Source: an uncultured Algibacter sp. (GTDB lineage Bacteria; Bacteroidota; Bacteroidia; Flavobacteriales; Flavobacteriaceae). Taken from it: a DNA stretch of 64,000 nt. The stretch is taken from assembly GCF_947487605.1 (NCBI RefSeq), contig NZ_CANKXK010000003.1, forward strand, positions 62,001 through 126,000. Direction: 5' to 3'. Shown here in pieces: positions 17,224 through 25,602 of this stretch; position 1 is the first letter of the stretch; each line of letters opens with the position of its first letter. The notes beneath the pieces are model-generated. The model had not been told where the DNA came from, did not search any database, and was given only the letters and a program-made list of their open reading frames with translations. A program made the translations under genes and the position numbers.

Positions 17224-19941
17224 CTAAATCTCATAACGAATCCTAAAAGTAACAAAACGTGGTTGTATAAACGTTTCTGAATTTAGAACAGAAATATTAT
17301 TCGCGCTGTTTCTGGCTCTAGAATCTATATCTAAAAGGTTGGTTGCTTTTATTTCGTATTCCCATTTGGCATCTCTGTTTTTTCTATACGCAAGCGACGC
17401 ATCCCAAGTTTCGAAAGTCTGCTCTGGTTGCGAACCACCATCTTGATTGGTATACGTATACTCCGTTTTAAAAGTTACCGATTTCCAGATGTAGGCATCA
17501 AAATCTATTGATGGTGCTTTAGTAACAAACTTTGTAGAGCTTGTTCCTTGGTTATTATCTGAAACGCTGTAACGATATCTTACTCTTACATTGGGGGCTT
17601 CTCTAAAATTGGTGCGTAATTCTGGTCTGTAACTTTGTGTAAAGCGCTCATTTAAAGACTGACGTCCTTGGATAAATTGATTAATCTTACTATAATTAAA
17701 ATCGGCCGAAAGACCTGCTCTTAGTTTACCAAATGTACGTTGCACGCGCCCGTTTGCTGAGATACTTTCATCTGCAAAATCTGAATTAAAAAAAGTGCTT
17801 GTTCGGATTACATTTTCGAAATTTGTTAATCCACGAATCTGGTCTATATTCTTATTGTAAGATACACGCGCAAATACATTTGTATAATTAAACAAGTTAA
17901 AACTACTATAAAACAAACTTACATTATGCGATAAGGCATTTTGTAATTCGGGTTCTCCAAATTGAATACTATTAAAGTTGTTAAACACCAACCCTTGTGC
18001 TAAACGTGTAACATCGGTAAATTGATTTCGCATGTTATATCGAAGAGTTAAACTTTCACTCTTTTTAAATTGAAGGCGCGTCTCAAAATCTGGTAAAAAT
18101 CTAAAGAAATTCTCTTTATACGTTTCTCCAAACTGACTATTTTTATTTGAATAAGCGTGTACAGAAAACCCAGGAGTAAATGTAAATATACCTGCTTTTA
18201 AGGTATAATGAAGCCCCAAATAAATATCGCTAAAGTTATAATCTGTATCGTTAGTTACTCGTCCATCATTAAAGTTTGGGATTGGATTTAATTGCGAATC
18301 GTTTTCTAAAAACTGAAACATATTTGAATTGAATTCTTGAGTGCTTAAAATCGTTCCTAAAGTGAAATTGATATTACTTTTAGCATTTAGGATATTATAA
18401 TAATCGAGTTTCGCATCTAACTGGTTTGACTTTATCAATCTGTTCTGTCCTAAATCATAATTATTTAAAGCTGTATTAAAGCCAATGGCATCTGCTGTGT
18501 TATCGAAAACATCTTCATTATCTGGGTCGTTTACTAATAGCGCATTGTAGAACGGATCTTCATTTTTTATGAGATGCTGTGCTTCAAAAGCAAAAATATT
18601 ATTTTCGTCAAGGGTATAGTAATAATTTAAATTCTGATTAATACTAAACGGTGTTACTTCGTCGTACTGTATAGTATTCCCGAGTACTACATCAGAGATT
18701 AAATTTTGGTTTTGTATGTCTTCTGAAAAACGCCCTAAAACATTATAGTCTAATTGGTTATTTACATTCGGCTTATATGAAGCACTTAACTTTAACAACC
18801 CTTGATTAGAACGTTCCTTGCTACTTTGCTCTGTCGCTTCATCTGGAATTCCTAAATCGGAATCTGTGTATTGCACAAAACTCGTTTCTTTAGATAATAT
18901 GCGACTGCTATTATAAATTGCAAATCCGCTGATGTCTAAAGCCTTGTTTGGAGAATAACTAAAATTAGACGCTGCGAGTTTATTCTCTATTTCTAGTGCA
19001 TTATTTTGAGTGGTTAAGAAATTAAGTCCGTTATCACCTAAATTTATAGTTGTACCACTACTTCTGCTAGGTGCCCTAAAACCACCACCAAAGCCTCGAA
19101 TGTCGCGGCGCGATAGAGCTAATTCACCAATATTGTTTAAATCACCTATAAAATTTAGACTAAATTTAGGGCTATAATAAAATAGTTTGGGTTGCGCCAG
19201 ATACAATTCACTATCAGGAGATGCGCCACCTCCAGCAGTTACATTACCAAACCAAAAGTTTTCTTTTCCTTCTTTAAGCTTAATGTTTAAGGCAACATTA
19301 TCTTGATTATTAGTAACCCCATTTAACTGGCTAACCTCGGAATAATTTCTCAATACCTGTACTTTATCTACCGCATTAGACGGGATATTTTTAGTCGCTA
19401 ATTTAGTGTCACCATCAAAAAAATCTTTGCCATTTACCATAAGTTTGTTAACCACTTTACCTTCTACTTCTACCTGCCCATCATCATTTATTTCTATTCC
19501 TGGTAGTTTTTCTAAAACATCTTCTAGTTTACGTTCTGTTCCATTTTTAAAAGAATCGGCATTATAAATCAATGTATCGCCTTTTACAGTTACTGGCATT
19601 TCATAAGTAAGTTCGATTGCATCTAAGGTATTATCTGTAATCATTGAAATATCTTTTTCCAAATCTAATTCTTGAGTAGAAATTGTTTCGGTATAGGTTT
19701 TCATACCTATGTAACTCACTTGTAAACTGTATGTAGTGTTTTTTGCTAAAGCCAATTTGTATCTGCCTGCATCATTTGTAATACCATAAGACTCCAAGGC
19801 TTTAGTTTCTTGGTTTATTGCAATAACATTGGCTAATTCTAGAGGCGCTCCAATGCTATCTCTAACAATACCTTGTAGCTTTACTTGAGACATGGCCAAA
19901 TTAGCTACGCAAAGTAGCGCTACAAAAATTAGTTTCTTCAT
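17224..19941 (-). CDS. TonB-dependent receptor-like outer membrane beta-barrel protein
   Basis: The 905-residue protein has a signal peptide (1-18), a carboxypeptidase-regulatory-like domain (about 22-105, KLQGIVRDSIGAPLELANVI), a plug-like region (about 120-215, with LEDVLEKLPGIEINDDGQV and VNGKDFFDGD) and a long barrel. It lacks the clear DEVVV TonB box of SusC proteins and belongs to the barrel type common next to GLPGLI genes. A Gly/Arg patch (RRDIRGFGGGFRAPSR) lies near residue 280. It is third in an operon after two GLPGLI genes. The cargo is unknown. Confidence 0.85.
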   Translation of the reverse strand: MKKLIFVALLCVANLAMSQVKLQGIVRDSIGAPLELANVIAINQETKALESYGITNDAGRYKLALAKNTTYSLQVSYIGMKTYTETISTQELDLEKDISMITDNTLDAIELTYEMPVTVKGDTLIYNADSFKNGTERKLEDVLEKLPGIEINDDGQVEVEGKVVNKLMVNGKDFFDGDTKLATKNIPSNAVDKVQVLRNYSEVSQLNGVTNNQDNVALNIKLKEGKENFWFGNVTAGGGASPDSELYLAQPKLFYYSPKFSLNFIGDLNNIGELALSRRDIRGFGGGFRAPSRSSGTTINLGDNGLNFLTTQNNALEIENKLAASNFSYSPNKALDISGFAIYNSSRILSKETSFVQYTDSDLGIPDEATEQSSKERSNQGLLKLSASYKPNVNNQLDYNVLGRFSEDIQNQNLISDVVLGNTIQYDEVTPFSINQNLNYYYTLDENNIFAFEAQHLIKNEDPFYNALLVNDPDNEDVFDNTADAIGFNTALNNYDLGQNRLIKSNQLDAKLDYYNILNAKSNINFTLGTILSTQEFNSNMFQFLENDSQLNPIPNFNDGRVTNDTDYNFSDIYLGLHYTLKAGIFTFTPGFSVHAYSNKNSQFGETYKENFFRFLPDFETRLQFKKSESLTLRYNMRNQFTDVTRLAQGLVFNNFNSIQFGEPELQNALSHNVSLFYSSFNLFNYTNVFARVSYNKNIDQIRGLTNFENVIRTSTFFNSDFADESISANGRVQRTFGKLRAGLSADFNYSKINQFIQGRQSLNERFTQSYRPELRTNFREAPNVRVRYRYSVSDNNQGTSSTKFVTKAPSIDFDAYIWKSVTFKTEYTYTNQDGGSQPEQTFETWDASLAYRKNRDAKWEYEIKATNLLDIDSRARNSANNISVLNSETFIQPRFVTFRIRYEI

Positions 19942-19983
19942 GATTTTGGTTAATCGATTTTTTTGATTGATAAAAAATTAAAA

Positions 19984-20856
19984 TTAGCCTCTTCGGCGAC
20001 CGCCTCTTCTTCCTCTATTCTCTCTAAACTCCTTCATTTTTCCGGTAATAATTTTTTTGTATTCTTTTTTGGTAACAACATTCCCTTTTTCTAAGGTTTT
20101 TATTTTTGTTTTTTCTTCGGGATTCATAACCACCTTATTACACAATATAATTGTATTCCCAACATTTACTTCTAGTATTAACCCTGGTAGCCCCCAATAA
20201 TCTCCTGGGCCTTGGCTTACTGGAATCATTGGTGTATACCATACAATAATTTCTTCCATTTTAACAGCCTCCTCTGTTGGTATTTCTACAGCGTTTATAG
20301 CAGGTTTAGTTTGCGAAGAATCATGTTTTTTTTCTGCTTGATTTCTAATAGTTTCCCAAGAAAAATTCCACCAAGAAAAATCAAAAGTCGTTCGTTCACA
20401 GGTAGCTTTAAAGCAGGTATACTGTCCTATTTGTTTTGTTTCACTACCCATCTTCCAATTAAGAGACTGTAAACTATCCTTTACCAAAAACTTCTTCCCG
20501 TAAAATTCTTGTTCTTGTAAAAAAGTTTTATTCTTTATATTTTTATATTGAATCCCTGGCATAAAATTCTTTCCCCATGAGTCTGTAGCTCCAGAAATAG
20601 CATCTAGTTTTTCATCTTCCTTGTACATCGATTCTTCTCTGTTAAAAGTTAGTATATAGGTCTTCTCTAATCTGTTTTGAAGACGTGCAGCTATTTGCTT
20701 TTTTTGCTCTTCACTCATTTTTGCCCCAAAACGACCTAATTCCATTGGTGTTTTTGAAAAATAATATGCTTTCCCTTGAAAATCTTGAGCTTGAATTGAA
20801 ACTGTAACAAATAAGAATAACCAGCTAATCGAAATTTTTTTAATGTATACTTTCAT
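19984..20856 (-). CDS. GLPGLI family protein (first-type, Arg/Gly-rich tail)
   Basis: The 290-residue exported protein has a signal peptide (about 1-23) and the family-defining GLPGLI motif at 222-227, followed by ILEVNVGNTIILC. The C-terminus is strongly basic (RENRGRRGGRRRG). GLPGLI proteins are restricted mainly to Bacteroidota and have no established function. It lies 42 bases upstream of the receptor gene and is probably a periplasmic or surface partner of it. Confidence 0.85.
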   Translation of the reverse strand: MKVYIKKISISWLFLFVTVSIQAQDFQGKAYYFSKTPMELGRFGAKMSEEQKKQIAARLQNRLEKTYILTFNREESMYKEDEKLDAISGATDSWGKNFMPGIQYKNIKNKTFLQEQEFYGKKFLVKDSLQSLNWKMGSETKQIGQYTCFKATCERTTFDFSWWNFSWETIRNQAEKKHDSSQTKPAINAVEIPTEEAVKMEEIIVWYTPMIPVSQGPGDYWGLPGLILEVNVGNTIILCNKVVMNPEEKTKIKTLEKGNVVTKKEYKKIITGKMKEFRENRGRRGGRRRG

Positions 20857-20906
20857 TTTGAGTATCTAAATAGTTTTGTTTAACAAATATAATAATTTAT
20901 TAAACA

Positions 20907-20930
20907 ATGTTTTTTATATTTAAAAAACAT
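20907..20930. repeat. AT-rich hairpin between the two GLPGLI genes
   Basis: ATGTTTTTT and AAAAAACAT form a perfect but weak nine-pair arm around a six-base loop. It may dampen readthrough from the upstream to the downstream GLPGLI gene; the AT content makes termination uncertain. Confidence 0.3.
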
Positions 20931-20991
20931 CCTTTAGACATCAATACTAAGCTTAAGTTTAACAGGCTTTTGTTAATAATTCGTTAAATAA

Positions 20992-21810
20992 TCAGCCTCC
21001 AATACGAATCATAACACGCTCACCATCTTCGTGACCCCCTCTTCTTGATTGGAATTGTTCCATCATTTCTTTAGATTTTTTGTCGCTAATTTCGTCAAAC
21101 TCCTTTTGCGTAACTTCTTTGCCTTTTTTAGGTTCAACAATAGAAATTTCTTCTTTTGGATTAAGTACAATTTTTGAGCAGACAAGTGTTAAATCACCGT
21201 CATTAACTTCTAAAATTAAACCTGGCAGTCCAAAATAATTCTCTGGACCATTGTTTACAGGTATTTGAGGTGTATACCAAACTGTGGTTGTTCTAGGTTT
21301 TGTTTCTTTTGTTAGTTCACCTTTTTCATTTATGGTTTGTGTGGTATATTCATCTTTGAATTCAGCTTTAAAACAGGTATAATCACCAATAAATTTCGTT
21401 TCATTTACAAGCTCCCATTTTCTATTTTCTAGACTATCTTTAATTAAAAACACCTTTCCAAATATTTCATTTTTATTAGTATACCTGCTCTCTTTTATGT
21501 TCTTATACATTATATCTGAACCTTGAGAAACTTTTATTTGAATGCCCGATTGAATAGGGTTTGGCGCCTCCAACTTTTCTTCCTGTTTGTAAATAGATTC
21601 ATTTTTATTAAAGGTAAGTGTGTACTCTTGCTGAAACTGTTTTCGTAATTGGGCTTGAATTTGTTCCTGCATTTCGGAGTTCATGTTCTCATCATCCATT
21701 TTTAAATCTACCTTGCGATGGGATTTATAGGTTGCAATGCCTTGAAAGTCTTGAGCGGGTAAACTTGCAATAGCGAATAAAATAAACACATAGACATAAT
21801 TAAACTTCAT
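20992..21810 (-). CDS. GLPGLI family protein (second copy)
   Basis: The 272-residue exported protein has a signal peptide ending near PAQ (20) and the GLPGLI motif at 194-199 in the same context (FGLPGLILEVNDG). The two GLPGLI proteins share the frame QEYTLTFNKNES-like, FLIKDSL and YTCFKA blocks, so they are paralogues from duplication. The tail (SRRGGHEDGERVMIRIGG) is again Gly/Arg-containing. It is the first gene of the receptor operon; a near-consensus -7 box (CATATTTG, 21841-21848 on the minus strand) lies upstream, next to phased GTTAA repeats. Confidence 0.85.
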   Translation of the reverse strand: MKFNYVYVFILFAIASLPAQDFQGIATYKSHRKVDLKMDDENMNSEMQEQIQAQLRKQFQQEYTLTFNKNESIYKQEEKLEAPNPIQSGIQIKVSQGSDIMYKNIKESRYTNKNEIFGKVFLIKDSLENRKWELVNETKFIGDYTCFKAEFKDEYTTQTINEKGELTKETKPRTTTVWYTPQIPVNNGPENYFGLPGLILEVNDGDLTLVCSKIVLNPKEEISIVEPKKGKEVTQKEFDEISDKKSKEMMEQFQSRRGGHEDGERVMIRIGG

Positions 21811-21870
21811 AACTGTATTCGTTTTTTGATTAATGAGCTACAAATATGAAAAGTAAAATAAATTATTATA

Positions 21871-21895
21871 GTTAATGAGTGTTAACGTGTGTTAA
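21871..21895 (+). promoter_or_regulatory. Three GTTAA direct repeats with 10-bp spacing (candidate OmpR-family operator)
   Basis: GTTAA occurs at 21871, 21881 and 21891, exactly one helical turn apart, between the divergent GLPGLI operon and the histidine kinase/response regulator genes. OmpR/PhoB-family regulators bind tandem half-sites with about 10-11 bp spacing. The repeats lie some 30-65 bases upstream of candidate start sites on both sides, a position suited to activation. Confidence 0.5.
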
Positions 21896-21923
21896 CCAAT
21901 TCGTTTTATAACTATTTAACATT

Positions 21924-21931
21924 TACTTTTG
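21924..21931 (+). promoter_or_regulatory. Putative -7 promoter box of the histidine kinase gene
   Basis: TACTTTTG matches TAnnTTTG. Only five bases separate it from the ATG at 21937, so the mRNA would start at or next to the ATG (leaderless). Confidence 0.5.
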
Positions 21932-21936
21932 AACTA

Positions 21937-23400
21937 ATGAACGACAAGAAATACACATGGCTTTTATATCTTATAGTTACAACTATAGTTTTAACTATTG
22001 CTGTTCAAGGCTATTGGAATTACAAAAATTATTTACTAAACAAACAATATTTTACTAATCAGGTTCAGGTTAGTTTAGACAATGCTCTCGATACCTATTA
22101 TGCAGATCTTGCAGAATCTAACGAAATGACTATTATTGAATCGGATAGTATTTATTTTAACGAAGACCCTCATTCCTTTAATCCCGATTCTATTCTAAGA
22201 AACATAGAGTTTGAATATAAAAACATACATGATAAAGGCATTTCTGGCTTCACAAAATTAAACGATTCCAGTGGCGGCTATAGCTTCAAGAAAGGCCAAG
22301 AGCATATCTCCAAAATAAAAGTCCTTAGAGGTAAAAAAGCCACAGATAGTATTAAGCTTTTAAAAGGTATTACCTCCATTTTTATTTCCATAAAAAATGA
22401 CAGTTTAGATTTCTCCAAATTAAATCCTTTAGTAGAAAAAGAACTAAAAAGAAAACAATTAGACATTCCTTTTGCACTAAAGCATTTTAAAGGAGACAGC
22501 CTTTTTAATTCAATAAATTTAAAAAAAGCAGATTCCAACTTTTTAAAAGCAGAATCAAAATCTACATTTTTAAAAAACAACGAAAAATTGATTATTGCAT
22601 ATCCCAATGCTACACACATTATTTTGAAACAGGGATTAAGTACAATTATAATTTCAACATTACTTGTATTTGTCATTATAGGGTGCTTGCTCTATTTACT
22701 TAAAATTATCCAGCAACAGAAACAACTTGCAGAAGTAAAAAATGATTTGATTAGTAACATTACCCACGAATTCAAAACACCTATTGCAACTATAGGAGTC
22801 GCTTTAGAGAGTATTAAAAACTTTAATGTTATTGATAATAAAGAAAAAACCAAATCGTATTTAAATATATCTAGCAATCAATTATCAAAACTAAATGTGA
22901 TGGTTGAAAAACTTTTAGAAACAGCCACTTTAGATAGTGATAATTTAAAATTAAATAAGGAAGCATACACTATTAATGATATATTAGACGCCATTCTTGC
23001 AAAACACAAATTACAATGCGAAAATAAAACCATAAATTTTTTAGGTTCATCTAAAAATATAGTTGGCATTGTAGACTCTTTCCATTTTGAAAATGCCATT
23101 AATAATATTTTAGACAATGCTATTAAATATGGTGGAGATGTTATTAATATAGAATTATCGCAAGATGCTAAAGATTTTTATGTTTCAATTTCGGATAATG
23201 GAAACTCTATTACAAAAGCCAATACAGATAAAATTTTTGAAAAGTTTTATCGTATCCCAAAAGGAAACACACACGATGTGAAAGGCTTTGGGATTGGTCT
23301 ATATTACACCAAAAAGATAATTGAAAAACATAACGGCACAATTAATCTCGACTTAAGCAACAATTTAACAACGTTTAAAATAACGCTTCCAAATGACTAA
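21937..23400 (+). CDS. Sensor histidine kinase
   Basis: I take the ATG at 21937 (487 residues, MNDKKYTWLLYL); a GTG at 21889 would add 16 residues and lies inside the regulatory repeats. The layout is one membrane helix (about 7-26), a periplasmic region of about 200 residues without a known sensor domain, a second helix (about 235-257), HisKA with phosphate-accepting H277 (NITHEFKTP), and an ATPase domain with N box ENAINNILDNAIKYGG and GFGIGLYYTK. It overlaps the regulator gene by eight bases. It probably senses a signal linked to the neighbouring receptor/GLPGLI operon. Confidence 0.93.
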   Translation: MNDKKYTWLLYLIVTTIVLTIAVQGYWNYKNYLLNKQYFTNQVQVSLDNALDTYYADLAESNEMTIIESDSIYFNEDPHSFNPDSILRNIEFEYKNIHDKGISGFTKLNDSSGGYSFKKGQEHISKIKVLRGKKATDSIKLLKGITSIFISIKNDSLDFSKLNPLVEKELKRKQLDIPFALKHFKGDSLFNSINLKKADSNFLKAESKSTFLKNNEKLIIAYPNATHIILKQGLSTIIISTLLVFVIIGCLLYLLKIIQQQKQLAEVKNDLISNITHEFKTPIATIGVALESIKNFNVIDNKEKTKSYLNISSNQLSKLNVMVEKLLETATLDSDNLKLNKEAYTINDILDAILAKHKLQCENKTINFLGSSKNIVGIVDSFHFENAINNILDNAIKYGGDVINIELSQDAKDFYVSISDNGNSITKANTDKIFEKFYRIPKGNTHDVKGFGIGLYYTKKIIEKHNGTINLDLSNNLTTFKITLPND

Positions 23401-24076
23401 GCTAACTAAGATACTTTTAGCTGAAGACGAACCAGCATTAGGGCAAATAATTAAGGAAAGTCTTGAAACACGAGACTTTAGTGTTATACTATGTGCAAAT
23501 GGTGAAATTGCTTTATCGAAATATCAATCTGAAAAACCAGAGCTATTAGTTCTAGATGTCATGATGCCGAAGAAAGATGGCTTTACATTGGCAAAGGAAA
23601 TTCGTAAAACAGATGATTCCATTCCAATTATTTTTCTTACTGCTAAATCGCAAACGCAAGATGTAGTTGAAGGATTCTCTATTGGCGGAAACGATTATTT
23701 AAAAAAACCTTTTAGTATGGAAGAGTTAATTGTTAGAATAAATAATTTGCTTCATAGAACACAGGAACAAAAACAAGTTGACACCATAAATTTTAGTAAT
23801 TATACTTTTAATTTCCCCAAACAAACCCTTCAATATAAAAATGATGCCATCGTGCAACTCACACATAGAGAAGCGCACTTATTGTTTCATCTTATAAAAA
23901 ACAAAAATCAAGTTTTAGATCGTTCTTTAATTCTTAATAAGCTTTGGGGTAACGACGATTTTTTCAATGCGCGAAGTATGGATGTTTTTATTACCAAACT
24001 TAGGAAAAAGCTAAAACAAGATTCTGAAATTGAAATTATTAACGTCCGTGGTTTTGGTTATAAACTAATTTGTTGA
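23393..24076 (+). CDS. OmpR-family response regulator
   Basis: The 227-residue protein has a receiver domain (1-120; acidic E11/D12, phosphorylation site D55 in LVLDVMMP, Lys in LKKPF) and a C-terminal winged-helix DNA-binding domain (about 130-227, LTHREAHLLFHL...NVRGFGYKL). It is the output partner of the overlapping kinase. The GTTAA repeats at 21871-21895 are the natural candidate binding site. Confidence 0.94.
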   Translation: MTKLTKILLAEDEPALGQIIKESLETRDFSVILCANGEIALSKYQSEKPELLVLDVMMPKKDGFTLAKEIRKTDDSIPIIFLTAKSQTQDVVEGFSIGGNDYLKKPFSMEELIVRINNLLHRTQEQKQVDTINFSNYTFNFPKQTLQYKNDAIVQLTHREAHLLFHLIKNKNQVLDRSLILNKLWGNDDFFNARSMDVFITKLRKKLKQDSEIEIINVRGFGYKLIC

Positions 24077-24109
24077 AAGTGGTTTGATTTTTGTATTTTT
24101 CAAGCTACA

Positions 24110-24889
24110 ATGAAATACGCTTATTATATTCTATTCTTTCTTTCAAGTTCAATAATCGCTCAGGAAACTATTGAAACTACGCTGGTTAAAAAAACCGATT
24201 TAAACGTTGAATCCATTATTTCAATTGATAATTTTGGAACAATCTATTACGAAAACAATAATGTATTTTATAAAAAAGACGCTAGTAAAACCATTACCTA
24301 CAACAATCTACAATTAGGCGAATTATTTTCAGCTAATGCCTTTAACCCCTTAAAAATTAATTTATTTTATAGAGATTTCAATTCAGTAATTATACTCGAT
24401 AATCGCTTAGCAGAAATATTTAAAATTGATTTTAACGCTGTCCAACCATACAAAAATGTATCTCACATTACTACGGGCTACGATAACACCTTATGGGTTT
24501 TCAATTTAGATAATCAACAATTAGAACTTTATGATTATAAAAGTAATACAACGCGTGCTTTGAGCTTACCCATTCAAAGTGAGGTAATAGATTTGAAAAG
24601 TAATTATAACTATTGCTGGATTCTTACTACAGATTATATTTATAAATATAATTACTTTGGAAGTTTGGTTTCAAAAATTAAGAATGATGGCCATACAGCT
24701 ATTACCGAAAACAATGGAACCATTTTTTTAAAGAAGGAAAACACCCTTTTTAGACTGCAAAAAGAATCAAAAAACATGATACCAATTAATATATCTAATT
24801 TGTTGATAAATCAGTTTTTTGTAACCAACGAAACCTTGTATATTTACGATTCCAAAATTCTATTTGAGTACCAAATAAAAATCAATTAA
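24110..24889 (+). CDS. Exported protein of unknown function
   Basis: The 259-residue protein has a signal peptide (about 1-17, ending IIAQ). The rest is rich in beta-strand-like, aromatic stretches with repeating patterns (NTLWVFNLDNQQLELYDY, NYCWILTTDYIYKYN, NETLYIYDSKILFEY) that suggest a beta-propeller-like fold; that is inference. I recognise no family motif. It ends five bases before the deoxynucleoside kinase gene, so the two are co-transcribed, with no evident functional link. Confidence 0.6.
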   Translation: MKYAYYILFFLSSSIIAQETIETTLVKKTDLNVESIISIDNFGTIYYENNNVFYKKDASKTITYNNLQLGELFSANAFNPLKINLFYRDFNSVIILDNRLAEIFKIDFNAVQPYKNVSHITTGYDNTLWVFNLDNQQLELYDYKSNTTRALSLPIQSEVIDLKSNYNYCWILTTDYIYKYNYFGSLVSKIKNDGHTAITENNGTIFLKKENTLFRLQKESKNMIPINISNLLINQFFVTNETLYIYDSKILFEYQIKIN

Positions 24890-24894
24890 AAACT

Positions 24895-25509
24895 ATGCAC
24901 ATTGCTATTGCTGGAAATATTGGCGCTGGAAAAACAACGCTTACTAAATTACTTGCAAAACACTATAAATGGGAAGCACAACTTGAAGATGTTGTAGACA
25001 ATCCGTACTTAGACGATTTTTATAATCAAATGGAACGTTGGAGTTTTAATCTGCAAGTATACTTCTTAAATAGCAGATTTCGTCAAGTATTACAAATACG
25101 CGAGAGTGGTAAAGACATCATTCAAGATAGGACCATATATGAAGATGCCCATATTTTTGCTCCTAATTTACATGCTATGGGTTTAATGACAAATCGTGAT
25201 TTTGAAAACTACAGATCATTATTCGATTTAATGGAATCTTTAGTTAAAGGCCCCGATGTTTTAATTTATCTTCGAAGCTCAATTCCTAATCTGGTATCTC
25301 AAATCCATAAGCGAGGGCGCGATTACGAAAATTCTATAAGCATCGATTATCTAAGTCGATTAAATGAACGCTATGAGGCTTGGATACATGGATATAACAA
25401 GGGTAAACTTCTAATTATTGATGTTGACAAACTTGATTTTGTTGATAATCCTGAAGACCTAGGTAATATTATCAATACTATTGACGCCGAAATTAATGGA
25501 TTGTTTTAA
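24895..25509 (+). CDS. Deoxynucleoside kinase
   Basis: The 204-residue cytosolic protein phosphorylates deoxynucleosides with ATP. The P-loop is GNIGAGKT (7-14), the DRS-like motif is DRTIYEDAHIF, and the basic lid is KRGRDYE. Which deoxynucleoside it prefers (dA/dG-type or broader) cannot be told. A role in nucleoside salvage goes with the nucleoside transporter at 40803, although that gene is distant. Confidence 0.88.
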   Translation: MHIAIAGNIGAGKTTLTKLLAKHYKWEAQLEDVVDNPYLDDFYNQMERWSFNLQVYFLNSRFRQVLQIRESGKDIIQDRTIYEDAHIFAPNLHAMGLMTNRDFENYRSLFDLMESLVKGPDVLIYLRSSIPNLVSQIHKRGRDYENSISIDYLSRLNERYEAWIHGYNKGKLLIIDVDKLDFVDNPEDLGNIINTIDAEINGLF

Positions 25510-25602
25510 ACATCCTATTTCTTTAATAATTTCAATTTGTCAATAACATAAATATCTTTCGTCCAAAAGTTGTAAATTTAGTAACTAACTAAAACCAACT
25601 TC

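Noticed and set aside
22278-22676. 132-codon open frame on the minus strand inside the histidine kinase gene
   Set aside because: It lies antisense to the periplasmic sensor region of a clear kinase gene and shows no domain or start signal.
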